Source of the DNA: Streptomyces sp. NRRL S-118
GTDB lineage: Bacteria; Actinomycetota; Actinomycetes; Streptomycetales; Streptomycetaceae
Reading direction: 5' to 3'
NCBI RefSeq assembly: GCF_000716335.1
Contig: NZ_KL591003.1
Location: forward strand, 53,527-117,526
Length of the DNA stretch: 64,000 nucleotides
The notes under the pieces are model-generated. The model ran no database searches and had not been told where the DNA came from. It saw only the letters and a program-made list of their open reading frames with translations. Both the position numbers and the translations under genes were made by a program. Numbering within the stretch: position 1 is the stretch's first letter; every line of letters starts with the position of its first letter. Shown here piece after piece: positions 20,901 to 26,989 of the stretch.

Positions 20901-21311
20901 GTCCTGCCGGTCGACTACCTGTGCCGCACGATCGCCGAGGCGATGACCGGCGACCTGGCGCGCATCGGCAGGGACTACGACTTCGTCAACTCCGGGGCCC
21001 CGGCCTTCGACCGCTTCTTCGAGATGGTCGGCGCCGCCGGCGGCGGGGCGGAGATCGTGCCCTTCGACGAATGGCGGCAGCGGGCGCTGGCGTTCGCCGC
21101 CGGACACCCGGCGAGCCCCCTGGCCCGGATCGCCGCCCTGGTGGACGGCCTGACGGCGGAGGGCCTGGCGGACATGTTCGCCGCGCTCCCTGTGGGAGAC
21201 GCCGTCTTCGGCGCGGAGGACTACCCGTCCCCGCCCCTCGACGAGGACTTCGTCCGCACCTATGTGGACCGCATCAACACTACGGACCGAGCGGAGAACA
21301 CGACGTCATGA
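8958..21311 (+). CDS. Hybrid NRPS-PKS megasynthase with formyltransferase start and reductase release
   Basis: Single 4117-residue assembly line. Domains (approximate residues): formyltransferase 1-310 (N91, H93 and D129 in the N-x-H...VDSG pattern); C-terminal part of a condensation domain 385-600 without an HHxxxDG motif; adenylation 620-1050 (YTSGSTGRPKG at 769) interrupted between A8 and A9 by an N-methyltransferase at 1080-1460 (SAM motif EIGSGSG near 1150); A9-A10 to 1525; PCP (S1569); KS (C1805 in DTACSSS); AT (S2261, HAFH at 2363, malonyl type); DH (H2568, with D replacing the usual G of HxxxGxxxxP); ER 3028-3340; KR (Y3496, LDD motif, B type); ACP (S3663); thioester reductase 3758-4110 (GATGFVG; Y3913, K3917). 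Pocket residues by eye are D-I-L-Q-L-G-M-V-W-K, glycine-like. ATG 8958 has GGGGAG upstream. The next gene overlaps by ATGA. Confidence 0.95.
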   Translation: MTSLSSVLIGSGSVLARCGEVLVAKGHRIAAVVTGDATARSWAVKAGIPHHELAEAVAIAPRLSCDLLLSVGNYAVVPEALLGCARRAAVNYHYGPLPEYSGLHTPSWAIADGAREYGITWHRMAEVVDSGEVLRRVPVAIGPEDTALSLGLKCDEAAVAGLAGLIDEIAEGRETATPQDSATRRYFSRHTQFPAEGLIDWSLPAERIAAMVRATDYGPFASPLVWPKVGVGGHFYAVREARFETAAACAGSTPSARTAPTAGAAASAADGASASGDAAAPGTVLSCDDASGLRVATASGSLTLTRLCTLEGEERPAGAIAAAHGVRPGTVLDVPGEDASARLTEAGVRASKAAHRWRERLIAGGDDPYRLPYPQPSPGSGTDSAAGERRAAPVSVRCPVPLEDGGDGGLEASAAAAARLAGALGVFLGRASGRQDVHLAMAAPREGVDAAYRDLFAAWLPLVCRVDADATVSDNLRAVRQEFTLGQDRGWIRRDAVGRDEALRERWNSGALTPDVLISWGPRDAAGQGPGGQGGRRPRLELHVRQDGSEDGALVTFHYDAVRLSARDVVRLADQFAAWCRRLPAAAEQPPAAADLLTADERLLLIEEFNDTARATADLPEQGLHQLFEQAARGHAGATALVCGDTSLTYAELNARANRLAHALTGRGVGRGDLVGVALDRSIDLVVALLAVMKTGAAYVPVDPRFPAERIRLMIDDADPKLIVTPAAVPAALAAWDTRCVSVHLGGEAGADDNLQVEADAGDLAYVIYTSGSTGRPKGVEITHGALCNFLAAMRERPGCSATDRLLAVTTVSFDISVLELFLPLLSGATTVIAQARETLDAKALSGLMERHAITVMQGTPSTWQLLLDGGWRGTPTLRKILCGGEALSRDLADRLLAAGGPASVWNMYGPTETTVWSTVWEVAARDGEDDILIGSPIDRTQVYVLDENLSPVPLGFPGELCIGGAGVARGYRNDPGQTRLRFADNPFHPGTLYRTGDLARFVEPGRLTLLGRNDRQVKLRGHRIEPADIEAAISRHESVRRAVVVGRDEQLVAYCVRDAGAAGDPAPAPADRSAALSEWAAAWDRAYEAGTDPASPHPGAGAGTADATFNLAGWRNSYDGLPFSGAEMRDWQQSSLRRILSHAPRNVFEIGSGSGLMLFGLAPHCRTYHAVDASAAAVGMIREHAASLPHVTCEQRAAHALPEVAEGSFDTVLINSVAQYFPSADYLTSVLEWATRAVTRGRVFLGDVRDLSLLSVFHADVAHFRADGEAGGISAEDLARRAERGMRTERELVLSRDYFAALPHLFPQITRVDITLRDGRCVNEMTRYRYDVTLHIGEEARPATPAAEKDWQADGLDLAALRTELGSVADRPLRLNGIPNGRLGEVCGRVGAALEAMGASAPVVPTSWIDPADLADLAREAGLELALLPSRSGGIWQCDALFWRPGQTPDLSPLPAEARDRDALAGYANTPSAGEPPRPPLHRVLRPWLAERLPEYMVPAFIVELDELPLTPNGKIDENALPDPVVEVDATARPATELERDIMAIWSDVLGHDRIGVNENFFEIGGNSLRVVRVQTRLEELLGRPVLGAKLFEHFTVKTLAAYLAGNTGTATGAGREVVPDRRRAVLDEPIAIIGMACRLPGDANSPEEYWELLQRGGDGIVEVPKDRWDAEALYNPDPEVPGTSYCSRGGFVTPIDLFDAPFFGISPREARSLDPMQRMVLETTWEAFERAGYTLDQLRGSQTGAFIGVGKSSAYHEYGLTMAGGLTDLDGYVGPGSAGGTMSGRVSYVFGLEGPTLTLDTACSSSLVTTHLACNALRNGECDLAVSAGVSLMLTPELHVEFSRLRGMSADGRCRSFSSDTDGTGWSEGSAAVVLKRLSDAQRDGDPILAVLRGTAVNHDGHSASLTTPSGPAQQRVIRAALAASGLQPGDIDYLEAHGTGTKLGDPIEGTALAEVFGGSHADGEPLWVGSAKSNLGHTQAAAGLAGVMKVVMAMRHDALPQTLHVAEPTPTVDWKGAGMALVQQQRPWPAKDVPRRAGVSSFGIGGTNAHVIVEEPPRTAVKETGEGASAPLPPTVPFLVSGYTDAALRQQVEKLHLHMGMNIQDRLGDVAFSLATTRSHFRRRLVLLVKDKAELLDKLASFARTGEVPAESVRSGNHTEEPRLALLFTGQGSQVAGMGRDIHDVYPVFREALEEVAARFTELEKPLLEVMWADPGSEEAALLHRTDFTQPALFALQVALWRLWESWGVRPEVLLGHSIGELAAAHVAGVFDLDDACRLVAARGRLMQALPARGAMVSLEAGGDEAEAAIDALGLRGKLDVAGLNTPTQTVLSGDAEAVEAITAHFTEQGRKAKRLTVSHAFHSHHMDGMLAEFRAVAETIRFRPAAIPLVSSLTGELAAPGELEQADYWVRQVRHAVRFSDGMRSLHRQGANTFLELGPQPVLSGLGATCLADEGPVSWVPSCTPGRNGASVIQRSLAELHVRGVPVAWDGYFAPFGGGRVALPTYAFQRERFWFEPPLSREVGAGLDATGHALLGGGVEIAGTGLSLFTNVVAADQPVWVQEHRVMDAVLMPGTAFFEAMRAAGDAAHEGEWDLSDVVIASPLVLASGVPVRMQVTVGPAVGEARPVQVYSAPEGEDGAWQLHAEGRITPAEGAGAGTAVTVPPRGAEPLDASALYRDLDALGYGYGPTFQGIKEAWHVGGEVWARAALPESAEQSAAGYVLHPALLDSAMHSLLLTQRLQNRTGDDLFVPFEAERLSLRVKGLSEIWVRVADFELGDGEFWASLDIHDRDGAHVGRLHRLHARRVDRAVLRRLAAAGVDRFQFDVDWRHVDTETVELGGSWGMMTPAGDVPWAREVKTLLARAGIQVIKVRELEDAEDLDGLVCLWDSDAEVPSQAHAFAARALEQLQEAVGTEFRTPLVWVTRRAVGTGADDMVSGLGAGPLWGLMRTARNEHPELSLRLIDLGGEEADRKALPAALMLEAEPECALRHGEVLVPQLLRVGSAQDLQIPAEGRWQLEIAAKGRLDEPLTVKSLPERALAPGEIRAEVRAAGVNFLDVLNALGMVEIPAFGLEFAGVVTEVGGSVDQVKVGDAVLGLARGSFASEVVTDARQVVRMPEHLSFEEAATIPMTFLTAWYGLHELGGLQAGERVLIHAAAGGVGMAAVQLARLTGAEVYGTASEPKWPALRELGLDDAHLASSRDLGFVEHFGKGAGGESGGGFDVVLNSLATEFIDASLGMLGSGGRFLEMGKIDVREQSAIDRSHPGVTYTVYNLPEAGPDLIQRMLVSIAELFTQGKLAPLPLRAFPMTHASDGLRFIAQARHVGKVVLVPAQQREFVRPDGAVLVSGGVGDLGRRVARWLAGTHGVRDLVLTSRRGMETPGAQALVEELSELGATATVVACDAADRDDVAAVMALFGDERPLRGVVHAAGVLDDGALTALTPDRFDAVLRPKVDGLWHLHELTQDMELDFFMMFSSIASVMGAPGQGNYAAANAFLDALAHLRRAEGLPATSVAFGPWEGDGMAAGLSEFDRARFAQLGLDRLAPDEGLELFELAVRSGRALTMAAALDLNRVQHYFENRGGIPPLFRALLSGNAGGRSRAGGGTDLRKLLGEAAPEEYPDVVLSVVREEVAKTLGFASAEAVDVGVPLQDIGIDSLTAVLMRNQLADLTGLALPAKIAFDHPNLTSLADFLLAQLLEAGLDAASPTATGTAATGPAEPAEAVGVDLSPARKGLLHPDLRFTNATGAPVRPEAVFVTGATGFVGAYLLHELLASEVVAYCLVRADDTRQAMERLVGALDAYGLWKEEFAPLLNPVVGDLTRPLFGLDEEGFDELADQVDAICHSGALVDWMRPLEDYIGPNVVGTHEALRLASRGRGKAFHFVSTFATLPKYLGYEVTEDDREYGYLTSKWQAEQMVAAARWRGAKASTYRLPFVGASTRTGHFRLDRGDFLHNLITGGLEMGSFPSLAADLTAVLPVDYLCRTIAEAMTGDLARIGRDYDFVNSGAPAFDRFFEMVGAAGGGAEIVPFDEWRQRALAFAAGHPASPLARIAALVDGLTAEGLADMFAALPVGDAVFGAEDYPSPPLDEDFVRTYVDRINTTDRAENTTS

Positions 21312-22651
21312 GCGACGCTACCCAGGCGGCAGACGCGACCGTGGACGACGACGCCACGGTCACCGGCACCTACCGGAAGACCGGCACCTTCCTGCACTCC
21401 TCGGCGGCGGCGCACGCCGAGCAGCTGTCCCCGGTGCTGGACAAGTACCAGGTCGACAAGGAGGAGATGGGGTCGAGGCTGCCTCCGCACCGGACGCTGA
21501 ACACCAGCTGCTTCCACCCGGAGGTGCTCCCCACCGAGGTCGTCCGGATGAATCTGGACGACGATCTCGCGGACAACCTGGCACGCCAGCTGCGCTGTCA
21601 GGCGGTGATCCAGGAGAGCTTCGCGGCCGCCTCGATCGGCAGCTACTTCCCGGTCTCCACCATGTTCGAGAACTGCGTGCTGTTCGTGCCCTCGGCGAAG
21701 CGCTTCTACGACCTGAACCAGGACATCGTCCACGAGCACTTCCCCGAGGTAGAGACCGCGGTGGTGAACGCGTTCATCGTGCCGGCGGAGAAGCGGCCGT
21801 ACGGCACCCATGCGGCCAGCTCGATCGCCCTGCAGATCCCGTCACTGGTGAAGAAGCAGCTCGGCTTCCCCACCGAGTACCGCAGCTTCCACACCGCGCT
21901 GACCCCGACGCCGCTGACCCGGCAGCCCTTCGTGATCTTCGAGGAGGCCGAGGTCGAGGCCCCGAACCTCCCTTACGTCTACGAGAAGATGCTGGAGCAC
22001 GGCCTGGAGGGCGAGGAGAAGGACGCCGTCGACAAGGCGCTGTACCTCTTCCTGGAAGGGAAGCTGTCCGAGATCGACCTGCCGTCGGTGCGGGACTACC
22101 TCATGGCGATGTACTGGGCGAAGACGTACGCCGACAAGCCGTCTCCCGGCTACTACTGCGACAGCCGGGTGGGCGACGCGCTGGTCTTCGACAACTACCG
22201 GGCCCACGCCGACAGCACCCTGCCCCGCACCACCAAGGACCGCCTCACCATCGACCTGCGGTGCTTCAACAAGGTCCACTACCCCAAGGGCATGACCAGT
22301 GGCCTGGACTTCATCGTCGACCCGGACGAGCGCGCCTACCAGGTCAAGCGCAAGTGGGCGTCGATCGAGTTCCTGCTCGCCACACTCGGTTACGAGAGCG
22401 TCGACGAGTTCCTGCGCCTGGTGTTCGGCGGGGCCCGGAGCGCGGCGGACATCGATCCGTTCGGCCTGATGACCGACCTGCAGTTCGGCATCTACAACAA
22501 GTCCGAGTACCACCTCCTGGACCAGAACCTCGACGACCACTACGAGCGGGTCGAGGCCCTGTACGACCGCATCGCCAAGGAGGGGGAGTACGTCCTGCCG
22601 GAGCGGGCCAGGCAGTGCCTGGCGGCGCTGAGCGAGCAGCCCGGCACCTGA
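21308..22651 (+). CDS. Fe(II)/2-oxoglutarate oxygenase-like protein with atypical iron motif
   Basis: Encodes 447 residues; the ATG lies in the megasynthase stop (ATGA), so the two are coupled. Residues about 286-320 read GDALVFDNYRAHADSTL then DRLTIDLRCF. This matches the distal part of the double-stranded beta-helix of Fe(II)/2OG oxygenases: GD-hydrophobic-FDN, the distal iron His (H300), then the 2OG-binding Arg (R312 or R318). I find no HxD/E motif upstream; the nearest candidates are H168-A-A and H195-T-A. A missing acid is known from 2OG halogenases (HxA/HxG) and from inactive members. The predicted role is oxidative or halogenating tailoring of the locus A product. The family call rests on one block read by eye. 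Confidence 0.5.
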   Translation: MSDATQAADATVDDDATVTGTYRKTGTFLHSSAAAHAEQLSPVLDKYQVDKEEMGSRLPPHRTLNTSCFHPEVLPTEVVRMNLDDDLADNLARQLRCQAVIQESFAAASIGSYFPVSTMFENCVLFVPSAKRFYDLNQDIVHEHFPEVETAVVNAFIVPAEKRPYGTHAASSIALQIPSLVKKQLGFPTEYRSFHTALTPTPLTRQPFVIFEEAEVEAPNLPYVYEKMLEHGLEGEEKDAVDKALYLFLEGKLSEIDLPSVRDYLMAMYWAKTYADKPSPGYYCDSRVGDALVFDNYRAHADSTLPRTTKDRLTIDLRCFNKVHYPKGMTSGLDFIVDPDERAYQVKRKWASIEFLLATLGYESVDEFLRLVFGGARSAADIDPFGLMTDLQFGIYNKSEYHLLDQNLDDHYERVEALYDRIAKEGEYVLPERARQCLAALSEQPGT

Positions 22652-22706
22652 GGTCCGGAAAGGGCACGGCTGAAGTGAGCCACCGACACCGATCGAGGAA
22701 TGCGCT

Positions 22707-23498
22707 GTGAGCCGAACCGAATCCGTGGACGACCTCGTGGAACGCTTCTACACGGTCGTGAAGCTGCCGCACGACCCGTTCACCAAGGTGTTCCTCAATC
22801 GGTGCCGTTCCCACACCGTCAAGGTCGACGGCCGTTTCTACAAGTACTACCAGAGCGGCAGCGGCCCCACCGTCCTGCTCGTCCACGGCCTGAACACCCA
22901 TCTGGGCAGCATGGTGGCCATCGCCGAAGAACTCCTGGCCCAGGGTTACCGGGTGGTGCTGTTCGACGTGCCGCCGCACGGGGAGGCGCTGGGCACCACG
23001 GGTGACCCCGCCGAGATCCGCGCCCTCCTGCGCGCCCTGTACGACCGGCTCACCGGCCTGTACGCGGTGGTCGGCCACTCGATGGGCGGCCTGTGGGCCC
23101 TCACCGCGTGGCACGCCGGGGTGGCCGCCCGGACCGTGATCTCGATCTCCTCCCCGCCCGCCAAGATGTTCCTGGTCGAGAGGTTCGCCGAGATGAACGC
23201 CCTCGACGACGACCGGGTCCGGGGGGTGGCCGGGGAGATCGAGAGAAGGTTCGGCGAGACGGTGTGGGACGAGTACTCGGCGCTCGAGGCCGCCCGAGCG
23301 ATCGACGTGCCGGGACTGGTCGTCCACGGCACGGCCGACGACTACGTGCCGCCCGTTCACGCCGGGGATCTGCATGCGAGCTGGCGGAACTCCACCGTGG
23401 AACTCGTCGAGGGCGCCGGACACTTCGACATCGTGGACTCACCCGAGGTACGGAAGATCATCTCCGCGCACCTGCGGAGCATGGAAGAAGCAAGGTAA
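22707..23498 (+). CDS. Alpha/beta hydrolase 1 of locus A
   Basis: Encodes 263 residues with the alpha/beta hydrolase core: oxyanion region LLVHGLNTH, nucleophile elbow GHSMGG, a late acid in HGTADDYVPP, and the catalytic His in GAGHFDIVD. There is no signal peptide, so it is cytoplasmic. The GTG at 22707 is preceded by GAGGAA. It lies 55 bp after the oxygenase-like gene in the same operon. It could act as a thioesterase, an amidase (for example removing the formyl group) or a cyclising or hydrolytic tailoring enzyme. The megasynthase already has a reductive release domain, so a plain type II editing role is also possible. Confidence 0.85.
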   Translation: MSRTESVDDLVERFYTVVKLPHDPFTKVFLNRCRSHTVKVDGRFYKYYQSGSGPTVLLVHGLNTHLGSMVAIAEELLAQGYRVVLFDVPPHGEALGTTGDPAEIRALLRALYDRLTGLYAVVGHSMGGLWALTAWHAGVAARTVISISSPPAKMFLVERFAEMNALDDDRVRGVAGEIERRFGETVWDEYSALEAARAIDVPGLVVHGTADDYVPPVHAGDLHASWRNSTVELVEGAGHFDIVDSPEVRKIISAHLRSMEEAR

Positions 23499-23509
23499 GG
23501 GGCGATCAA

Positions 23510-24340
23510 TTGGACACCGACATCACGGAAAAGCTGCGCCGGCTGGCCTTCACGCCGATGCGGACGCAGCCTCCGAACGCCACCCGGCCGATCCTGGAAC
23601 AGGCTGCCAAGGAGGTCGAGGTCGTCGACGGCGGCAAGGTGGTCCACTACCTCTGGGGCGAAGGCGAGCGGCGGATCCTGCTGGTCCACGGCTGGGCCGG
23701 CAACGCCGGGCACCTGACCGTCCTTGCGGACGCGCTCGCCCGGGCGGGCTGCGCGGTGGTCGTCGCCGATCTCCCCGGCCACGGCGAGTCCGAGGGAGGG
23801 GAGTCCTCCGTCATCCACTTCGCCAAGGCGGTCGAGGCGGCCCACGAGCGGTTCGGTCCCTTCCACGCCGTCGTCGCCCACTCGCTGGGCGCCGCGGCCA
23901 CGACCTACGCCATGTCGCGCGGGGTAACGCTGGAGCGGGCCGTGTTCGTCAACCCCATCAGCAGCTACACCAGCCTCTGGCGCCGCTCCGGCCAGGTGAT
24001 GCAGGTGTCGCCGGAGGCCATCGGGCTGGTTCGCGCGCGTGCGGAGGAGTGGCTCGGCATCTCCTTCGACGCCATCGAACCCGCACTCGCGGCACGGGAC
24101 TTCACCGGCCGGCTGCTCGTCGTCCACGACGAGAACGACCCGGAGTCGCCGATCACCGACAGCGAGGCGCTGGTGGCGGCCTGGGGACAGGCCGAGCTGA
24201 TGCGGGTGCGGGACCTGGGCCACACCAAGGTGCTGCGCGACGAGGCCGTGGTCCGTCGCGCCGTCGGCTTCCTGACGGCGGACGGCTCGGGCGACGGAGC
24301 GGACAGCGACGCGGCGGGGGATGGAGCGGCGGGCCGGTGA
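23510..24340 (+). CDS. Alpha/beta hydrolase 2 of locus A (TTG start)
   Basis: Encodes 276 residues with the alpha/beta hydrolase signature: LLVHGWAGN, nucleophile in AHSLGA (a variant elbow with Ala in place of the first Gly), acid near HDENDPE, and His in LGHTKVL. The proposed start is TTG at 23510, 11 bp after the previous stop, with AAGGGG upstream; ATG at 23557 would remove about 16 residues. The 3' end overlaps the antiporter gene by GTGA. The C-terminus is a Gly/Ala/Asp-rich tail. It is only loosely similar to hydrolase 1, so the two probably catalyse different steps. Confidence 0.82.
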   Translation: MDTDITEKLRRLAFTPMRTQPPNATRPILEQAAKEVEVVDGGKVVHYLWGEGERRILLVHGWAGNAGHLTVLADALARAGCAVVVADLPGHGESEGGESSVIHFAKAVEAAHERFGPFHAVVAHSLGAAATTYAMSRGVTLERAVFVNPISSYTSLWRRSGQVMQVSPEAIGLVRARAEEWLGISFDAIEPALAARDFTGRLLVVHDENDPESPITDSEALVAAWGQAELMRVRDLGHTKVLRDEAVVRRAVGFLTADGSGDGADSDAAGDGAAGR

Positions 24341-25602
24341 CACTTCCCGTGGCCGCGCACGCGATCGCCGCACTCGGCGCCTTCCTGGTCGTCGGCCACC
24401 TGGGACGCCGGCTGGCCCGCCGGATCGGGCAGCCCGGCGTCGTCGGCGAGATCGCGTTCGGCATGCTGCTCGGTCCGGCGGTACTCGGCTGGGCCTGGCC
24501 CGAGGCGCAGTCCGTGCTGTTACCGGCCGAGGTGCTGCAGCCGCTGCGCGACCTCGGGCATGCCGGACTGGTGCTGTTCCTCGTGGGCGTGGCCCACGAA
24601 CTGCGGTTGGACGCCTCCCGCCTGCGGGACCGGGCCATCGGCTGGACGGCACTGGGCACCCTCGTGCCCTCCCTGGCGGTCGGCGCTGCGTTCGGCGGCT
24701 GGCTCGTCTGGTACGACCAGCCCTCCTTGCGGGGGGCCGCGCCCACCCTGGCCTTCGTGCTGCTGCTGGCGACCACCATGGCGGTCTCGGCGGTGCCCGT
24801 GCTCGCCAGGATCCTCGCCGACCGCGGCCTGACCGCCACCCGCGCCGGGCGGCTCTCGCTGACCTCGGCCGCGCTCATCGACTCCGTCGCCTGGCTGCTG
24901 CTGGCCGTGGTGATCGGCATCGCCCAGCCCGGCTCGGGCGGTGTCGCGACCGCGGCCACCGTACTGGTGACCGGAGTGCTGGCGGCCACCCTGGGCCGCC
25001 GCCTGCTGAGGACCACTCAGGCCGAGCGCCTGTGCGCCCGGTGGCCCTGGCTGGTGGCCGTCGTCCTGGGCGTCTGCGTGCTCCTCGCGGCGGGCGTGGC
25101 GGAGTCCTGGGGACTCACAGCGATCTTCGGCGCGTTCGTGGTGGGGCTCATGGTCCCGCCCGACTCGCCTCGCTGGGACGCACCGGTCCGCTGGGTGTCC
25201 ACCCTGGGCCTGTGGCTGGTGCCCGTCTTCTTCATCGCCACGGGGCTGAGGATATGGACGGGCTCGGGCGGCATTCCGTGGCTGGTGACGATCCTGGCGA
25301 CGGTCCTGGCCGTGCTCGCCAAGATCGGTGGCGGTTACGCGGTCTCCCGTCTGGGCGGGGAGGAGCACGCCGAGGCGCTTCGCGTCGGCGTGATGCTCAA
25401 CACTCGGGGGCTCACCGAGATCGTCCTGCTCCAGGTCGGGTACAGCGCCGGAGTGCTCACCTCCGGCCTGTATCTGGCGCTGCTGGTGATGGCGGTGGTC
25501 ACCACCTCGATGACCGGCCCGCTCCTGTCGCTGATCGACCGCCGCCAGGCCAGGCGCACGCCCTCCGGGCCCCGGAAGAGTGAGCAGCTCACGGCAGGGT
25601 GA
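24337..25602 (+). CDS. CPA2-type cation/proton antiporter
   Basis: Integral membrane protein of 421 residues with about 12 hydrophobic segments and the KefB/NapA-like pattern: RRIGQPGVVGEIAFGMLLGPAVLG near the N-terminus, then TMAVSAVPVLARIL and LTSAALIDSVAW. There is no C-terminal TrkA/KefC nucleotide-binding domain. Antiporters of this type are sometimes found in natural-product loci as export or resistance proteins. Codon 62 (24520-24522) is TTA, the only such codon I noticed in the locus A operon, so its translation may depend on the bldA tRNA. It is translationally coupled to hydrolase 2. Confidence 0.85.
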   Translation: MTLPVAAHAIAALGAFLVVGHLGRRLARRIGQPGVVGEIAFGMLLGPAVLGWAWPEAQSVLLPAEVLQPLRDLGHAGLVLFLVGVAHELRLDASRLRDRAIGWTALGTLVPSLAVGAAFGGWLVWYDQPSLRGAAPTLAFVLLLATTMAVSAVPVLARILADRGLTATRAGRLSLTSAALIDSVAWLLLAVVIGIAQPGSGGVATAATVLVTGVLAATLGRRLLRTTQAERLCARWPWLVAVVLGVCVLLAAGVAESWGLTAIFGAFVVGLMVPPDSPRWDAPVRWVSTLGLWLVPVFFIATGLRIWTGSGGIPWLVTILATVLAVLAKIGGGYAVSRLGGEEHAEALRVGVMLNTRGLTEIVLLQVGYSAGVLTSGLYLALLVMAVVTTSMTGPLLSLIDRRQARRTPSGPRKSEQLTAG

Positions 25603-25622
25603 GCACCTCTCCCCCGCCCGCG

Positions 25623-25659
25623 GCCGCCCCGGCGGCGCACGACAGGCCGCCGGGGCGGC
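25623..25659 (+). terminator. Strong stem-loop ending the locus A operon
   Basis: A perfect 14-bp inverted repeat (GCCGCCCCGGCGGC at 25623-25636, complement at 25646-25659) with a 9-base loop, 20 bases after the antiporter stop. It marks the probable 3' boundary of locus A. The rest of the 378-bp gap up to 25981 shows nothing recognisable. Confidence 0.75.
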
Positions 25660-25980
25660 GGGCCCCGCACCCCGGCCGGACTCCGGACTCGGGGCTTCGC
25701 AGGACCGACCGGCGGCGGGCGGGCGCCGGGCCCGGCAACGGGAGTCCGGCGAGAAGACCACCAGCCGGCGAGCAGCCGCGCGGGGCCACGGACCGCGGGC
25801 CGGACAGCGGAGGAGCCACACGTCGTTCGGCGACGACGCCGAGGGACGCCTGGGAAATGCGCAGCTTCCACCGGGGGTCAGGGCCCGTCACCGGAAGCGC
25901 GCCCATGCGGGTCGCAACCTCTCGCATCGACCCCGGCCATCCCGATCACGGAGCCGCACGACCAGGGAGAAGGTGAGTGT

Positions 25981-26457
25981 TCACGCCCGGCTGCCGGCAG
26001 CGGAGTCGCTGGGTGTGTCGGCCAGGCTGATGCGGGCCGTGATGCGCTTGCCGACCGGTTCCTGCTCCACGAACAGGTCCTCGGTGACGGCCTTGACGAT
26101 CTCCAGGCCGTGCTGGCCGATTCTGCCGGCATCCGCGGCCCGGGCGACGGGGACCGCGGGGTCGCTGTCCCACACGACGACCTCCACGGCACGGGCGGTG
26201 ATGCGCAGGTCCATCAGCACCGGGCCGGGGGCGTACTTGCGGGCGTTGGTGACCAGTTCGCTGACCACCAGCCGGGTGAGGTCCTTCACACGTGCGGAGA
26301 CCGGCAGGTGATGTTCGTCGCCTGCCTGGTCGAGGAAGGCGGCGGCGTGGTGGCGGGCGTTCGCGATGCAGCCGTCGTCCCCGCCCAGGGCGTAGCCGGC
26401 CCGCATCAGGTACGCGTCCGGCGCCGTGCAGCCGTCACCGTCGGCTTGGGATCCCAC
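25981..26457 (-). CDS. Anti-sigma factor-type ATPase (SpoIIAB/RsbW-like)
   Basis: Encodes 158 residues with a GHKL ATPase fold: N-box LVVSELVTNARKYAPG, G1-like VVVWDSDPAVP and G2-like GRIGQHGLEIVKA. This is the small serine-kinase class that phosphorylates STAS antagonists or binds sigma factors. It is divergent from a STAS-domain gene 170 bp away, its natural partner type. No SigB-like sigma factor is visible nearby. The ATG at 26457 is used because family-like sequence begins soon after. Confidence 0.85.
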   Translation of the reverse strand: MGSQADGDGCTAPDAYLMRAGYALGGDDGCIANARHHAAAFLDQAGDEHHLPVSARVKDLTRLVVSELVTNARKYAPGPVLMDLRITARAVEVVVWDSDPAVPVARAADAGRIGQHGLEIVKAVTEDLFVEQEPVGKRITARISLADTPSDSAAGSRA

Positions 26458-26626
26458 CGGCCTCGCCTCACTCCCCGTTTACGCGCGCCTCTACCCCGAT
26501 CCATGCCATGCATGCCGTACGGGTTTCGCCGGGCGCAGCCGCCCGGGTGCATCCGGCGGCGGCAGTGGGGCAGAATCGTCCGCGCAAGCCCTGACCCGTG
26601 CAAGCCCGAGCGCAGTCGAGGAGATC

Positions 26627-26989
26627 GTGACCCACATCGAGAACGCGGACCGGCCGGCCCGGCTTTCTGCCGGGCACCGCATGGTCGAGGGTGTCCGGGT
26701 GGTTACTCTCCGGGGCGAGATCGACCACGATGTCAAGGACCAGCTGAGCGAAGCCCTGCGGTGCGAGGACGGTGCCCCTCCACGGATCGTGGCGGATCTC
26801 GGCGGTGTGACGTTCATGGACTCCAGCGGGATCAACGTCTTCGTCTCCACCCACCAGCAGGTGAGCGGCGCGGGCGGGTGGGTGCGCATCGCCGGCGCTC
26901 AGGAAGCCGTCCTGCGCGTGCTCCAGCTGGTCGGCGTCGACGCGGTCATTCCCTGCCATCCCACCATCGAGCAGGCCCTGACCAACTGA
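26627..26989 (+). CDS. STAS-domain anti-sigma factor antagonist
   Basis: Encodes 120 residues spanning a single STAS domain: RVVTLRGEIDHDVKDQL, then the phosphoacceptor block FMDSSGINVFV and a Leu-rich final helix. The two Ser of DSSG are the expected phosphorylation site of SpoIIAA/RsbV-type antagonists. The GTG at 26627 is preceded by GAGGAG. Paired divergently with the SpoIIAB-like gene, it probably forms a partner-switching module controlling a sigma factor encoded elsewhere. Confidence 0.88.
   Translation: MTHIENADRPARLSAGHRMVEGVRVVTLRGEIDHDVKDQLSEALRCEDGAPPRIVADLGGVTFMDSSGINVFVSTHQQVSGAGGWVRIAGAQEAVLRVLQLVGVDAVIPCHPTIEQALTN

Noticed and set aside
12330..21107. Very long open frame on the minus strand opposite the megasynthase
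   Set aside because: It mirrors the third-position GC bias of the real plus-strand gene, is rich in His/Gln/Gly/Arg and has no domain similarity. It is a typical high-GC antisense artefact.
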